Positions 26,787 through 36,074 are shown, counted from the stretch's first letter. The stretch is DNA of 64,000 nucleotides from Paenibacillus andongensis (GCF_025369935.1 NZ_CP104467.1:3727001-3791000); one strand, 5' to 3'. The notes: generated from the sequence alone by a model not told the origin. Numbers and translations are program-made.

Positions 26787-27893
26787 GTGAAGACTGGTAG
26801 TCCTCCAAAGAGATTAATGTTTAGTTCATTTCTCGTATACTTTGTTATTCTTGCTAATCAAGTAGGAACTGGTTTGGCAGGATTTCAGCGTATCATTTTC
26901 AAATCAGCAGGGCACGATGCATGGATATCCGTCTGTATGGCTGGTGCATGGTCTCATCTGACGGTTTGGGTTATGCTGCGAACTTTAAAGATGAATCCGA
27001 ACCTGGACCTCTACGAAGTTCACAAGGACATATATGGTCGATATTTCGGGGGGATAATTAACGCATTGATTATGCTTTACATGTTTACTGCTGTCATACT
27101 GATATCCCGCAATTATGTGGAGATGGTCCAAACCTGGATATTCCCGGACCTGTCAACATGGCTCCTGAGCACTTTTTTGGCTATGTTAATTACTTATGGC
27201 GTTCATGGCGGGATTCGGATTGTGGTTGGGATCTCGTTTATGTCGGTAATTTTTACAATATGGTTGATTGTATTTCTGTACTTTCCTGTTCGTTATGCCG
27301 AATGGACACATCTTACACCGATAATGGAAGCAAGCATTTCCGAATTAACTCAAGGCATGTTGGAAATGTCACTGACCATCGTCGGATTCGAAATTCTGAT
27401 GTTTGTATATCCTTTTATTCGAAATAAAGAACGTGCCCCTTTGGCCGCTCATTTGGGACTTTTTACAACCACGCTCATTTATGCTGCTGTTATGGTTGTC
27501 ACGCTAGTATACTTCAGTCCTGGACAATTATCGAAGACCGTTTGGGCTACGTTCAGCTTGTTTAAGATTGTAGAGTTTCCTTTTCTGGAACGTTTTGAGT
27601 ATGTAGCAATCAGTATATGGATGTTGATAGTCCTACCAAACTTAATGTTGTACATGTGGGCTGCTTCCAAAGGAATTAAACGAATATTTGGCTGGAAGCA
27701 AAAATATGCCCTTTATACTTTTGCCTTTATATTAGTTATTGTATCGCTCTTTTTTAAAACACGCATTCAGATTAATACTTTAAATGACATTTTTTCGAAA
27801 GTGGCTCTGATCTTTGTATTTGGTTATCCCTGGGTACTTTACGCAGCTGTTCTGCTCAAACGACATTTTCAGAAGAAAAGAGGAGGGATCTGA
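26787..27893 (+). CDS. Germinant receptor B subunit (GerKB-like permease)
   Basis: Spore germination permease of 368 residues, APC-superfamily fold with about ten membrane segments. The family N-terminal pattern is present (SSFLVYFVILANQVGTGL near residue 11). It forms the germinant-binding membrane subunit with A and C. The GTG at 26787 follows a run of eight G residues. Its stop overlaps the start of the C subunit (ATGA), so the two are coupled. The germinant is unknown. Confidence 0.9.
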   Translation: MKTGSPPKRLMFSSFLVYFVILANQVGTGLAGFQRIIFKSAGHDAWISVCMAGAWSHLTVWVMLRTLKMNPNLDLYEVHKDIYGRYFGGIINALIMLYMFTAVILISRNYVEMVQTWIFPDLSTWLLSTFLAMLITYGVHGGIRIVVGISFMSVIFTIWLIVFLYFPVRYAEWTHLTPIMEASISELTQGMLEMSLTIVGFEILMFVYPFIRNKERAPLAAHLGLFTTTLIYAAVMVVTLVYFSPGQLSKTVWATFSLFKIVEFPFLERFEYVAISIWMLIVLPNLMLYMWAASKGIKRIFGWKQKYALYTFAFILVIVSLFFKTRIQINTLNDIFSKVALIFVFGYPWVLYAAVLLKRHFQKKRGGI

Positions 27894-29020
27894 TGAAGAA
27901 ATCCCTGCTAGTTCTGTCGATTATCGTATTCCTTATTCCTATCTGGACAGGATGTGTGCAAAAGAGGATTTTGGAAGAATTAGGACTTATCGTCATTGTG
28001 GGTTATGATCCTTTTGAAAATGACCGCATCAAGGGAACAGCGCTGCTTCATCAAATCGATCCGGAAGCGAAAGAAAAGGTTCAGGTTGTTGTTACAACTG
28101 GTAACACAAGCAAAGGGATTCGAAATGCTCAAAACCGTGAAGTCTCTAAGCGTGTCGTTAGTGGACAGCTCCGAATAGCCATGTATAATGAGAAATTAGC
28201 CCAGAGTGGGATCTTAACTTTTACCGATACACTCTCAAGAGACTCTGCCATTTCGGATACGATGTTTGTAACGATCAGTAAAGGGAGTACGGAGAATATC
28301 ATCACGCATCGATTTCCGGAAATAAGCAATATCGGAACCTACCTCTATAAAATGATCCGTCAAAATATTCAAGGAGAACAAATCCTCTCATGCACGCTTC
28401 ATGAGTTTATTCATGACGTTTATTCAGTAGGAAAAGACCCGGTTCTCCCTATAGTTGAGCGTAATGGCGACGAAATCGCAATGCATAATACGGCAATGTT
28501 TCAGAATGATAGGATGGTAGGAGGGCTTTCGGTAGACGAGTCTTTTGTGTTAAAACTTATTCGAGATCGTTACAGAGCCGGTGCTTTGGAGCTAATCTTG
28601 GATACGGAACCCTTTCAACAATTTAATTCTGGTATTCAGTCAGATAAAATTAATATTGTGATCGAAAATATTTCAAGTTCCAGTAAAATTAAGTTAATAG
28701 ACCCCTCAATTCCGTCATTTTCTGTCCGCATATCTATAAATGCCAGAGTTCAAGAGATTTCAAACGAATTGAATTTAGGAGATCAAAAGGTCGTTCATGC
28801 CCTTGAAAACGAGATTGTTAAGGAATTGGTCCGACGTGCGAATCATCTTATTGCCAAAACCCAAGCGGTTCAATCGGATCCGATTGGGTTTGGTGAAGTT
28901 TTCCAATCCAAGGTGCGACATGCCAATCTGACAGATGAGAAGTGGAGGGAGATGTATACCAAAGCCAAGGTTCGAGTGGACATCAAGGCAACCATGGTTC
29001 GCTCAGGTGTGATTGAGTAA
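27893..29020 (+). CDS. Germinant receptor C subunit (Ger(x)C lipoprotein)
   Basis: Ger(x)C-family lipoprotein of 375 residues. Signal peptide with lipobox WTGC places the lipidated Cys at residue 21. The N-terminal ELGLIVIVGYD and the C-terminal KWREMYTKAKVRVDIKATM segments are family-typical. The lipid anchor requires Lgt for function in other Bacillales. It completes the operon and is convergent with a response-regulator gene six bases away. Confidence 0.9.
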   Translation: MKKSLLVLSIIVFLIPIWTGCVQKRILEELGLIVIVGYDPFENDRIKGTALLHQIDPEAKEKVQVVVTTGNTSKGIRNAQNREVSKRVVSGQLRIAMYNEKLAQSGILTFTDTLSRDSAISDTMFVTISKGSTENIITHRFPEISNIGTYLYKMIRQNIQGEQILSCTLHEFIHDVYSVGKDPVLPIVERNGDEIAMHNTAMFQNDRMVGGLSVDESFVLKLIRDRYRAGALELILDTEPFQQFNSGIQSDKINIVIENISSSSKIKLIDPSIPSFSVRISINARVQEISNELNLGDQKVVHALENEIVKELVRRANHLIAKTQAVQSDPIGFGEVFQSKVRHANLTDEKWREMYTKAKVRVDIKATMVRSGVIE

Positions 29021-29026
29021 TGTACT

Positions 29027-29677
29027 TCAACCCTCCCGTGATTCCTTTAAAAGCCGCCTAGCCTCGTTCCGATCTACAACTTGAAGCTTGTTCAGTATCG
29101 TAGATACATTGTTGGCAACGGTCTTGGAACTGATATGCAAGCGTGTGGCGATTTGAGCATTGGTTTCACCTTCAGCGATTCGCTCCAATATCTCCATCTC
29201 CCGCTTGGACAGCTCAGCCAACGCAGGGTGTTCCAAGGTGTCCACCAGCTTGGGTGCTGAAAAGTAATGCATCATCCGTCCCGCAATATCCGAGCTGAAA
29301 ACAGCTCCGCCATTGCCAACCATGCGGATGGACTGCATCAACTCAACTTCGTCCGCGTCCTTCAGCACGTATCCCTTAGCCCCTACACGCATGGCGGTAA
29401 AGACCGACTGATCATCGCGGAACATTGTAAGGATTAGTACCTCGATATTCGGGAATTTCTCTTTAATCAACCGTGTAGCCTCGATTCCGTTCAGTCCGGG
29501 CATGCGAATATCCATCAAAATCAAGTCAGGTTGGCATTGTTCAGCCAGCTTCAAAGCCTCATCGCCAGTGGAAGCTTCTCCGACAACTTCCAAATCCTCG
29601 GTCGTTCTAAGCAAATTTCTGACTCCGCTGCGAAACATCGGATGGTCATCAGCGATTATGATCTTCATGTTTATCAT
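29027..29677 (-). CDS. NarL/LuxR-family response regulator
   Basis: A two-component response regulator of 216 residues. The receiver domain shows acidic pocket ADDHP, phospho-acceptor in LILMDIRMPG near residue 56 and Lys in VLKDAD. The C-terminal GerE/LuxR helix-turn-helix has LSKREMEILERIAEGETNAQIA. Several starts are possible (TTG 29680, ATG 29677, ATG 29668); AAGGAG lies just before them and I chose ATG 29677. It is encoded 38 bases downstream of its probable kinase. Confidence 0.9.
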   Translation of the reverse strand: MINMKIIIADDHPMFRSGVRNLLRTTEDLEVVGEASTGDEALKLAEQCQPDLILMDIRMPGLNGIEATRLIKEKFPNIEVLILTMFRDDQSVFTAMRVGAKGYVLKDADEVELMQSIRMVGNGGAVFSSDIAGRMMHYFSAPKLVDTLEHPALAELSKREMEILERIAEGETNAQIATRLHISSKTVANNVSTILNKLQVVDRNEARRLLKESREG

Positions 29678-29715
29678 CAAACTCCTTCATATTTCAATCT
29701 CTCGGCAACCAACGC

Positions 29716-31860
29716 TTACAACGGAAGCACTGCCAACACTTTGGTGCCCCCGTTTTCAAGACTCTCTATTGTGCAGTGTCCACCCAATTCGGCGGCCCTT
29801 TCCCGAATGGAAACAAGGCCAATGCCTCCTTTATTGCCCGTAATCCCCGATCTAGATGGGAGTGCTGTGCCATTATCCGTGATTTCTACCCGCAGCTGGT
29901 GGGAAGATGAGACGTCCAACCGGATGGTACAGGAGGTAGCTTTGGCATGTTTAATGACGTTAACAAGTGATTCGGTAACGATTCGATACACAGCCACCTC
30001 CACCGCTGCAGGCAGAGAGGGCAAGGGCTGCTGCGCGTGCAGCTCCACGTTCAATGGAGCTGCTCCAGCTTCATCCGCAAGCAGCTGAACTGGCTTGGAC
30101 AGCAGGGCGATCCGTTCTTGGATCGCGCCGATCAATCCCAGCTCATCCAGCGTGGGCGGACGCAAGTCATGGACCAAGGTGCGGATTTCATCCACCGTGG
30201 ATCGAATGACTTGCCGTAAATCCGTCAGCATCTCGATGGCGGTATCGGGCTGTTTGACGACGTATTTCTGAGCCGTCGCTGCGTTTAAAGCTAGCGCGGC
30301 CAGTCTTGGCGCTAGATCGTCGTGTAAATTCTTGCGAATTTGCCGACGTTCTTCTTCCCGGGCTAGCACCAACTTCTCCCGCGACTCCTGTAAGTCTTGA
30401 GCCAGAAGCTTCATACCCAGCGTCATGTTTACATTTTCAACGATCGGCCCAGCTTGCCGCAACAGGACATCTAGAAACTTACTGTCCTCTAAGGTAAATG
30501 TTTCTCCATGCGATCTACTGGCAATATGAAGCGTGCCAAGCTGCTCACCTCTATGGATAATTGGCATCGAATGAAGGTCATGGAGAGGCTCACCAGCAGA
30601 AGCAACCAACGTATCCTGACCACCAACACCTATAGAGATACCGGTATAAGGAAGGCGTAAAGCATCTTTCACCGTTCTAACTACGGCATTAAGCATGGCG
30701 TCCGGTGCTAGCGGTTGAATGAATTGATTGCCAAGTTCTAATAGTACCGCATACGGGTCATCATGTCGGCCTTTCATAAGCCGGTTAATTTGGCGCTGCA
30801 GCCATTCTTTTAATGGAGCGAACGCTACTGCAACTACGGCTGTGGCCAACAGGGATACGAGATAGTTATTCCGAGTTTGAAATAAGCGGCTTAAATAGAG
30901 TATAGCCAGTGTGTAAAGCAGCACAACACAAATGGATAGTGCCGCATAGACTAACGTCCGATTAACGAGGGGGTCGATGTTCCACAACCTCTGCCGCAAA
31001 ATCGCAAACATGAGTGTAACGGGGATTGCCGTTAAGGAGAGGTTCAAAATGGCGTTCAAATAAACGTAAGTCATAGCCGAACCGTCGTTGAGACTGGGGT
31101 TAAACAAAATGCTCATCCCAACGAATCCGATGATTCCGATCGAAACGCCAAATACCACCCATTTGGTTTGCTGCCGCTGAGCTGGTGAGGACACTTTGCG
31201 GAAACGGTAAACTTGTGAATAAATGAGAATAAGAGTTGATCCGCCAAACCAGAATAGTTGAACGAATTCGGGCACATGGAATAATTTCCACATATTCCCT
31301 TCGAATAAGAAGTTTAATACATCAACAAACACAAGTAGAACAAAGACAGCGCGAGTCCATTTGGGCACAAACATTCCGTCAGGAAAAAGAAAGAAAAATA
31401 ACGATAAAGAAATCCAGCCTAACATGGAAACAAACATAAACCAGCTATGAGCGAAAATAGAACCCTCTGAGGCTACCATGACTAGCGAGGGAAATGATGT
31501 GCCAAAAGAAACCATTGCGAGAGCTGCAAGCAGTCCCATGGGCTCTCGAAAACCTTTCCACAGCACGATGGCAGAAGTGGAGTAAAATACGAGCGTGAAG
31601 ATGCAGTCAATGAGTACAAACAATAAAGCATAACTTTCTAAGCTTAGCCCTTGTTCGGGTAATGGCATGGCTGGCACTAAAACGCCACATCCTTGCACAA
31701 TACACGTGGTTACCAAAGCCGTATAATACTTAGGAATACCGCTTATATAGAGAACAACTGTAACCAAGCTGAAAATAAGCACAAACAGCTGCAAGCCGAG
31801 CATTCTCCAAGTTGGTTTTTCATTTCGTAATTCCGGATTACTTCCTTTGACTGTCTCCAT
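29716..31860 (-). CDS. Membrane sensor histidine kinase, NarL-partner (HisKA_3) type
   Basis: A 714-residue kinase. About eight or more hydrophobic segments occupy residues 20-330, followed by a GAF-like region (about 365-490). The HisKA_3 dimerisation domain has REEERRQIRKNLHDDLAPRL, with the phospho-acceptor His in LHDDLAP. The HATPase domain shows N box ESLVNVIKHA and G box NKGGIGLVSIRERA. The ATG at 31860 follows TTGGGGATT. The multi-spanning N-terminus recalls ComP-type kinases. The signal is unknown. Confidence 0.9.
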   Translation of the reverse strand: METVKGSNPELRNEKPTWRMLGLQLFVLIFSLVTVVLYISGIPKYYTALVTTCIVQGCGVLVPAMPLPEQGLSLESYALLFVLIDCIFTLVFYSTSAIVLWKGFREPMGLLAALAMVSFGTSFPSLVMVASEGSIFAHSWFMFVSMLGWISLSLFFFLFPDGMFVPKWTRAVFVLLVFVDVLNFLFEGNMWKLFHVPEFVQLFWFGGSTLILIYSQVYRFRKVSSPAQRQQTKWVVFGVSIGIIGFVGMSILFNPSLNDGSAMTYVYLNAILNLSLTAIPVTLMFAILRQRLWNIDPLVNRTLVYAALSICVVLLYTLAILYLSRLFQTRNNYLVSLLATAVVAVAFAPLKEWLQRQINRLMKGRHDDPYAVLLELGNQFIQPLAPDAMLNAVVRTVKDALRLPYTGISIGVGGQDTLVASAGEPLHDLHSMPIIHRGEQLGTLHIASRSHGETFTLEDSKFLDVLLRQAGPIVENVNMTLGMKLLAQDLQESREKLVLAREEERRQIRKNLHDDLAPRLAALALNAATAQKYVVKQPDTAIEMLTDLRQVIRSTVDEIRTLVHDLRPPTLDELGLIGAIQERIALLSKPVQLLADEAGAAPLNVELHAQQPLPSLPAAVEVAVYRIVTESLVNVIKHAKATSCTIRLDVSSSHQLRVEITDNGTALPSRSGITGNKGGIGLVSIRERAAELGGHCTIESLENGGTKVLAVLPL

Positions 31861-31990
31861 TGAAATCCCCAATCGCTTTCTATTTCTTTCTTTATTCGTT
31901 AATTATAGCCCGATCCCTGGCCTCATGAAAATGGATAAAGGATAATTTCCATGGGGTTTCCCGCTCATTCCCAAAAAAGATCTGATATTT

Positions 31991-32006
31991 TCCCGAAAAG
32001 TCGGGA
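31991..32006. promoter_or_regulatory. Inverted repeat between kinase gene and divergent membrane-protein gene
   Basis: TCCCGA and TCGGGA flank AAAG to give a perfect 16-base inverted repeat in the intergenic region. It may be a response-regulator operator. It lacks a T tract, so it is not an obvious terminator. Confidence 0.4.
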
Positions 32007-32091
32007 TGGATCTGCTCTGTTTTTCGTGAGTTCCCACCGTGTAATCTAAAAACAGAGCAGCACATATTCGATGTTGGAGGATGAGGTAAAA

Positions 32092-32646
32092 ATGAATGAG
32101 AGGCAAATCATCAAATGGTTAGGCATGATCTGTATTCTGGCGGGGATTACGCGAATGGGAATGACACCGGCTTCGATAATTTGGGGGTCGGACAGTACAC
32201 AAGAGCTGACAACGGGCTTGATCGCTTGTATACTAATGTCAGTCGGAACGATCGTCACCTATATGGTACAATCGCGTGAAACGGGAGTTATCGGATTCAT
32301 TACGACGCTGTTTATCATTGTGGGGAACATTTTAACGACTGCGATGCTGTGGTCCCAATTCGCAGCAGGTGGGGCGGAAGCGGTCATGCCGGAGAGTACG
32401 TTAGTTAACATCTCAAGGATGTTTAGCATGATCGGTTTCATGGGTGGCACCTTGTTATTTGTAATCTTGACCTTCCGGGCTAAAGTGTTTCCGCTCTGGG
32501 TTCCTGGACTTTTCCTGCTTATGATTCTCGCCATGGTAATTCCAGTCGCAGATAATAAATGGTTTGCATTCTTCTGGGGATTGACGTATGTGGGGATGGG
32601 TTACTGTATCTGGGCAAATAAATTAAACATATCAGCTGTGAAATAA
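32092..32646 (+). CDS. Six-TM membrane protein, unknown
   Basis: A 184-residue integral membrane protein with six predicted segments (about residues 7-23, 41-61, 66-88, 104-125, 131-150 and 155-173). I do not recognise a family. The ATG at 32092 follows GGAGGATGAGG. It is divergent from a two-component system, and such placement often marks a regulated target; that is inference only. Confidence 0.7.
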   Translation: MNERQIIKWLGMICILAGITRMGMTPASIIWGSDSTQELTTGLIACILMSVGTIVTYMVQSRETGVIGFITTLFIIVGNILTTAMLWSQFAAGGAEAVMPESTLVNISRMFSMIGFMGGTLLFVILTFRAKVFPLWVPGLFLLMILAMVIPVADNKWFAFFWGLTYVGMGYCIWANKLNISAVK

Positions 32647-32696
32647 GTGGGTCGCGCTGCTGCTGATGTCGTGAATACGTAAATGGTTAGTCCGAT

Positions 32697-32734
32697 AGCC
32701 GTTGTGCCTCTATTAGAGGACTTCGGCTTTTTTT
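32697..32734 (+). terminator. Terminator after six-TM protein gene
   Basis: AGCCG pairs with CGGCT and CCTCTA with TAGAGG in an interrupted stem. Seven T residues follow. The rest of the gap up to 32941 shows nothing else I can support. Confidence 0.75.
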
Positions 32735-32941
32735 CTCTTTCTGTTAACTTTTCATGAATGGTAAGCATCGCATTGGGATGTCTTAAATCGGAGTCTTTTA
32801 TCATAACGATGCTAAAATCGAAATTTGGAGTTATGCCTATCAGTTATGAGGTGGCTTAATGTATGAATCGACAGTTACTATGGTTCAGCAGTACAATGAA
32901 TAAGTACTTATTATGACATGAATTTCCTATTAGGAGTGAAA

Positions 32942-33499
32942 ATGATGCTGAATCGAACGAACGATTTGCAGGTGCGGATCGAGCCATGGAAAGAGGCTGA
33001 TCTTGAACTTTTGTATCGTATGAATGCACCAGAGATGCTGGAACACTTGGGTGGTCCGGAGACGGAGGAACAGATCTTGGCGCGCCACCAACGTTACGTC
33101 GAGATTGGCGGTAAGGGAAATGGCCGGATGTTCAGCATTGTCCTGCTTCCGGAACTAGAAGCAGTCGGCAGCATCGGTTACTGGGAGCGTGTCTGGCAGG
33201 AAGAGAACGTGTACGAGATCGGTTGGGGCGTCCTGCCGACTTTCCAAGGCAAAGGTATTGCCAGCGCGGCAACTTCGGCGGCTGTAGCCAGCGCCCAAGC
33301 GGAACAAAAGAGTAGGTACATTCATGCGTTCCCGTCGGTCGACAACCCCGCATCGAATGCCATTTGCAGGAAACTCGGGTTCACATTCATGGCCGAGTGC
33401 AGCTTCGAATATCCGCCCGGGAGCTTTATGCGTTGCAACGACTGGAGATTGGACCTTACTCTGCAACATAGGACGGAGCACCCTGAGAGAACTACATAA
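32942..33499 (+). CDS. GNAT family N-acetyltransferase (RimJ/RimL-like)
   Basis: A 185-residue GNAT protein. GWGVLPTFQGKGIASAATS near residue 95 is the acetyl-CoA binding motif, and SNAICRKLGF near 140 is the C-terminal motif of RimJ/RimL-type acetyltransferases. The ATG at 32942 (or 32945) follows TTAGGAGTG. It is a single gene and its substrate is unknown. GC content is higher here than in the flanking AT-rich gaps. Confidence 0.82.
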   Translation: MMLNRTNDLQVRIEPWKEADLELLYRMNAPEMLEHLGGPETEEQILARHQRYVEIGGKGNGRMFSIVLLPELEAVGSIGYWERVWQEENVYEIGWGVLPTFQGKGIASAATSAAVASAQAEQKSRYIHAFPSVDNPASNAICRKLGFTFMAECSFEYPPGSFMRCNDWRLDLTLQHRTEHPERTT

Positions 33500-33784
33500 A
33501 GTATTGAAGAATCAACATTGGGACGTAAACTCTTTTGATGGAATGAATGCGTATAATTTGAATCTAATCAGACATAATACTTATGACGGTGAAACAAGAG
33601 AGGTGTGGTTCCGTTGAACATTCAACGAGATAAATACCAGGGAAGTTGTTTTTGAATCCGTATAGAAGCGAGGAGATGTGCCGTAAACACTTAGTGTAGT
33701 ACTTGTACTGCAATAATGGATGAGGTATAGACCAAGCCAAGTAAGGATCAAGGCATAAGTACCATCAATCAATTCACCGTCATG
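33500..33784. other. Intergenic stretch without a supportable gene
   Basis: About 285 bases between the GNAT gene and a terminator. Short open stretches occur (for example one ending at 33617), but none has a convincing RBS, length or recognisable product. It may contain gene remnants. Confidence 0.4.
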
Positions 33785-33812
33785 AAGAACTCCGAAAGGA
33801 GTTCTTTTTCTT
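33785..33812 (+). terminator. Rho-independent terminator
   Basis: AAGAACTCC (33785-33793) and GGAGTTCTT (33798-33806) are perfectly paired around GAAA, with T-rich sequence after. Confidence 0.85.
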
Positions 33813-33860
33813 CTTAACTAACCAAATCACAAGCCAAAATACTAGAAGGGTGCGGATAAA

Positions 33861-34094
33861 TTGACGACTACTGAAAATCCAAATAAAGAATTAAATGAGC
33901 TAACAACTATTCTTGCCAATTGCGTTTCGATGGAACTAAGAGTAAAAAAATCCGAAGTAGATATGACAGTGGAAAAAATGGAAGAATACGACTTTAAATA
34001 TAAAAATTCATGGGCTTCCATGGAATTGGCGGACCATGTTGTCATCGAATTTTGGAAAAAAGATCTCCTCAAGGATTCAAAAATTAATGAGTAA
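33861..34094 (+). CDS. Small hypothetical protein
   Basis: A 77-residue soluble, charged protein starting at TTG 33861, with GCGGA or AAGGG upstream as a weak RBS. It is predicted mostly helical. No family is recognised. It stands alone between two terminators, which supports it being a real transcription unit. Confidence 0.5.
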   Translation: MTTTENPNKELNELTTILANCVSMELRVKKSEVDMTVEKMEEYDFKYKNSWASMELADHVVIEFWKKDLLKDSKINE

Positions 34095-34120
34095 ATTTGC
34101 AATAATGATTATGTTAGGGT

Positions 34121-34162
34121 TGCTCTTAAGGTTCATGACCTTAGGGAGCAGCTCTTTTTTAA
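34121..34162 (+). terminator. Terminator after small hypothetical gene
   Basis: TGCTC-TTAAGGT pairs with ACCTTA-GGGAGCA (interrupted stem), then TTTTTT. Confidence 0.75.
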
Positions 34163-34258
34163 TTATTTTTAAAATGATTTGAACGATTTTACATACTCAG
34201 TCGTACTATAGGTGTTTCCACTTGAACATACCAAATTTATTAAGCGGAGGTAGTTAAA

Positions 34259-34615
34259 ATGGCTAGAACAATTGAATTTACGAAGGATGCGCTTATTCTT
34301 CATCTATCGGGATTGACAAGTGCGGCTGCTTTGAAACAACGTGTTGATATTCCTTATTCGGAAATCTTGAATGTTTCCATAGATGACTTTCAGTTATCCA
34401 TGTTTCAAATTAGAGTAGGTACTTCAATAGCTGACATTAGAGAAGGGCGCTTTCTGATCGGAGATAAGTGGTGTTTCATATCCTATGAGAATCATAAAGA
34501 TGTCGTCATCCTTGAATTAAATAATCATCAGTTTGGAAAAGTTGTTTTTCAAATAGAGAACCCATCGGAAATCAAAGAACGTATTTTGGAACAAGTAAAG
34601 AACAAAACGATTTAA
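34259..34615 (+). CDS. Small protein resembling a bacterial PH-like domain
   Basis: A 118-residue soluble protein. The segment RVDIPYSEILNVSIDD and the alternating strands that follow, ending in a single helix (ENPSEIKERILEQV), are typical of bacterial pleckstrin-homology-like domains. This is a fold impression, not a firm family match. The RBS GCGGAGGT is strong. Function is unknown. Confidence 0.6.
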   Translation: MARTIEFTKDALILHLSGLTSAAALKQRVDIPYSEILNVSIDDFQLSMFQIRVGTSIADIREGRFLIGDKWCFISYENHKDVVILELNNHQFGKVVFQIENPSEIKERILEQVKNKTI

Positions 34616-34629
34616 TCGTCATGCCAAAC

Positions 34630-34667
34630 TTGACTTTGAATCCAGTTAGAACTATACTGGTTACAAC
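34630..34667 (+). promoter_or_regulatory. SigA promoter with operator half-site for the Rrf2 gene
   Basis: TTGACT (34630-34635) and TATACT (34653-34658) are 17 bases apart. GGTTACAAC (34659-34667) follows at once and matches the half-site of the palindrome at 35134-35160, suggesting autoregulation. Confidence 0.65.
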
Positions 34668-34683
34668 GAGTAGGTGATGATGA

Positions 34684-35100
34684 ATGAAACAGATTAGCAG
34701 TCGATTTTCAATAGCTGTTCATATCCTGTCGCTAATAGCGACTATTCCAACAGAATGTACAGGTGATTTCATTGCTGGCAGCGTGAATACGAATCCTGTG
34801 ATCATTCGCAAAATTATTGGGATGCTAAAGAAGGCAGGACTCGTTGAAGTACGTGCTGGAGTTGGCGGAGCTTCGCTGTGTAAGGAGACGGACCAGATTA
34901 CATTACTCGATGTATACCGGGCAGTGGAAGTGATCGAGAATGGAGAATTATTCAATTTCCACAATCATCCCAACCCCAATTGTACGGTAGGAAGAAATAT
35001 TGAATCGGCCCTCCGTGCAGAAATGCGTGATGCTCAAACCGCAATGGAACAGAGATTGTCTAATGTTACCTTGCAACAACTAATATCTAATTTTAAATAA
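34684..35100 (+). CDS. Rrf2 family transcriptional regulator (YwnA-like)
   Basis: Rrf2-family winged-helix regulator of 138 residues. The N-terminal MKQISSRFSIAVHIL and the recognition region TNPVIIRKIIGMLKKAGLV are typical. Cysteines are few (residues 24, 66 and 99) and do not form the three-Cys iron-sulfur cluster of IscR, so YwnA-like sensing is more likely. It is followed by a QorB-like reductase gene whose promoter carries a palindrome. In B. subtilis ywnA is likewise next to an NAD(P)-binding-protein gene. Confidence 0.88.
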   Translation: MKQISSRFSIAVHILSLIATIPTECTGDFIAGSVNTNPVIIRKIIGMLKKAGLVEVRAGVGGASLCKETDQITLLDVYRAVEVIENGELFNFHNHPNPNCTVGRNIESALRAEMRDAQTAMEQRLSNVTLQQLISNFK

Positions 35101-35133
35101 AAATAGCTCTTAAATGAGCTAATTTTTATAGCT

Positions 35134-35160
35134 TAGTTGTAACCGAGATGGTTATAACTA
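35134..35160. promoter_or_regulatory. Palindromic operator inside the reductase promoter (Rrf2/YwnA-like)
   Basis: TAGTTGTAACC (35134-35144) and GGTTATAACTA (35150-35160) form an inverted repeat with one mismatch and a 5-base centre. It covers the promoter TTGTAA (35137-35142) and TATAGT (35159-35164), spacing 16. Confidence 0.7.
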
Positions 35161-35207
35161 TAGTGATTCTAACTTATTTTTAAATAATCTGATGGAGGTT
35201 TTTACAA

Positions 35208-36074
35208 ATGAAAATTCTAGTAACTGGTGCTACGGGACAATTGGGATCAAAAGTGGTGGAGGCTTTACTTGCAGCCGTGCCAGCTATAAATGTAGCTGTT
35301 AGCGTAAGAGATACGGAGAAAGCATCCGATTTACGTTCTCGGGGAGTTGAAGTACGCCATGGTGATTTTGATGATCCAGCATCTCTTGATAAAGCATTCG
35401 CTGGCGTTGATCGCCTGCTTATCGTTTCAACGCAAGGGGATAACGAAACTCGCATTCGTCAGCATTTAGCTGCGGTATCCGCGGCTGAGCGCGCTGGGGT
35501 TGGTTTCATCGCGTACACGAGTGCCACAAACGCAGAGGAAAGCTCTCTCTTTCTAGTGCCCGTGCATCGTGCGACAGAGGAAGCGATTCGTAAAACGGGA
35601 ATTCCATACGCATTTCTGCGCAATAACTGGTACATCGAGAACGAGATTGGAACGATTCAAGGCGTATTGGCGGGCGCACCGCTCGTGACTTCGGCAGGAG
35701 CTGGCAAAGTCGGGTGGGCTTCTCGCGGTGATTATGCACAAGCAGCAGCAAATGTACTTACAGGTAACGGACATGACAATACCGTTTATGAACTCTCGGG
35801 TGCACTGATCACGCATGAAGATCTCGCTGCGGTTCTGTCCAAGGTCCTTAATCGTGAAGTTCCGATTCAGCATGTAGATGATGAGACTTACGGTAAAATC
35901 ATGGCAAGTGCAGGGGTTCCTGAGCCAGTCGTTCCCATTCTTGTTGCCATCCAGAGTGCGATTAGAGACGGCGTACTAGAATTGGAGAGCAACGATCTTC
36001 AGACACTTCTTGGTCGTCCGGTTACACCGCTGAGTGAGGCGATTGAAGAGATTGTGAACGGATTGAAATCATAA
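35208..36074 (+). CDS. NmrA/QorB-like NAD(P)H quinone oxidoreductase
   Basis: Atypical short-chain dehydrogenase (NmrA/QOR2 type) of 288 residues. The Rossmann motif TGATGQLG lies at residues 6-13, and YTSATNAEES and AFLRNNWYIEN match the QorB/YtfG pattern. It probably reduces quinones or aldehydes with NADPH. RBS GGAGG lies before the ATG. The Rrf2 operator overlaps its promoter, so it is the likely regulatory target and may respond to electrophile or redox stress (inference). Confidence 0.88.
   Translation: MKILVTGATGQLGSKVVEALLAAVPAINVAVSVRDTEKASDLRSRGVEVRHGDFDDPASLDKAFAGVDRLLIVSTQGDNETRIRQHLAAVSAAERAGVGFIAYTSATNAEESSLFLVPVHRATEEAIRKTGIPYAFLRNNWYIENEIGTIQGVLAGAPLVTSAGAGKVGWASRGDYAQAAANVLTGNGHDNTVYELSGALITHEDLAAVLSKVLNREVPIQHVDDETYGKIMASAGVPEPVVPILVAIQSAIRDGVLELESNDLQTLLGRPVTPLSEAIEEIVNGLKS

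Noticed and set aside
33500..33784. Gene fragment after the GNAT gene
   Set aside because: Only short frames without RBS or recognisable product are present.
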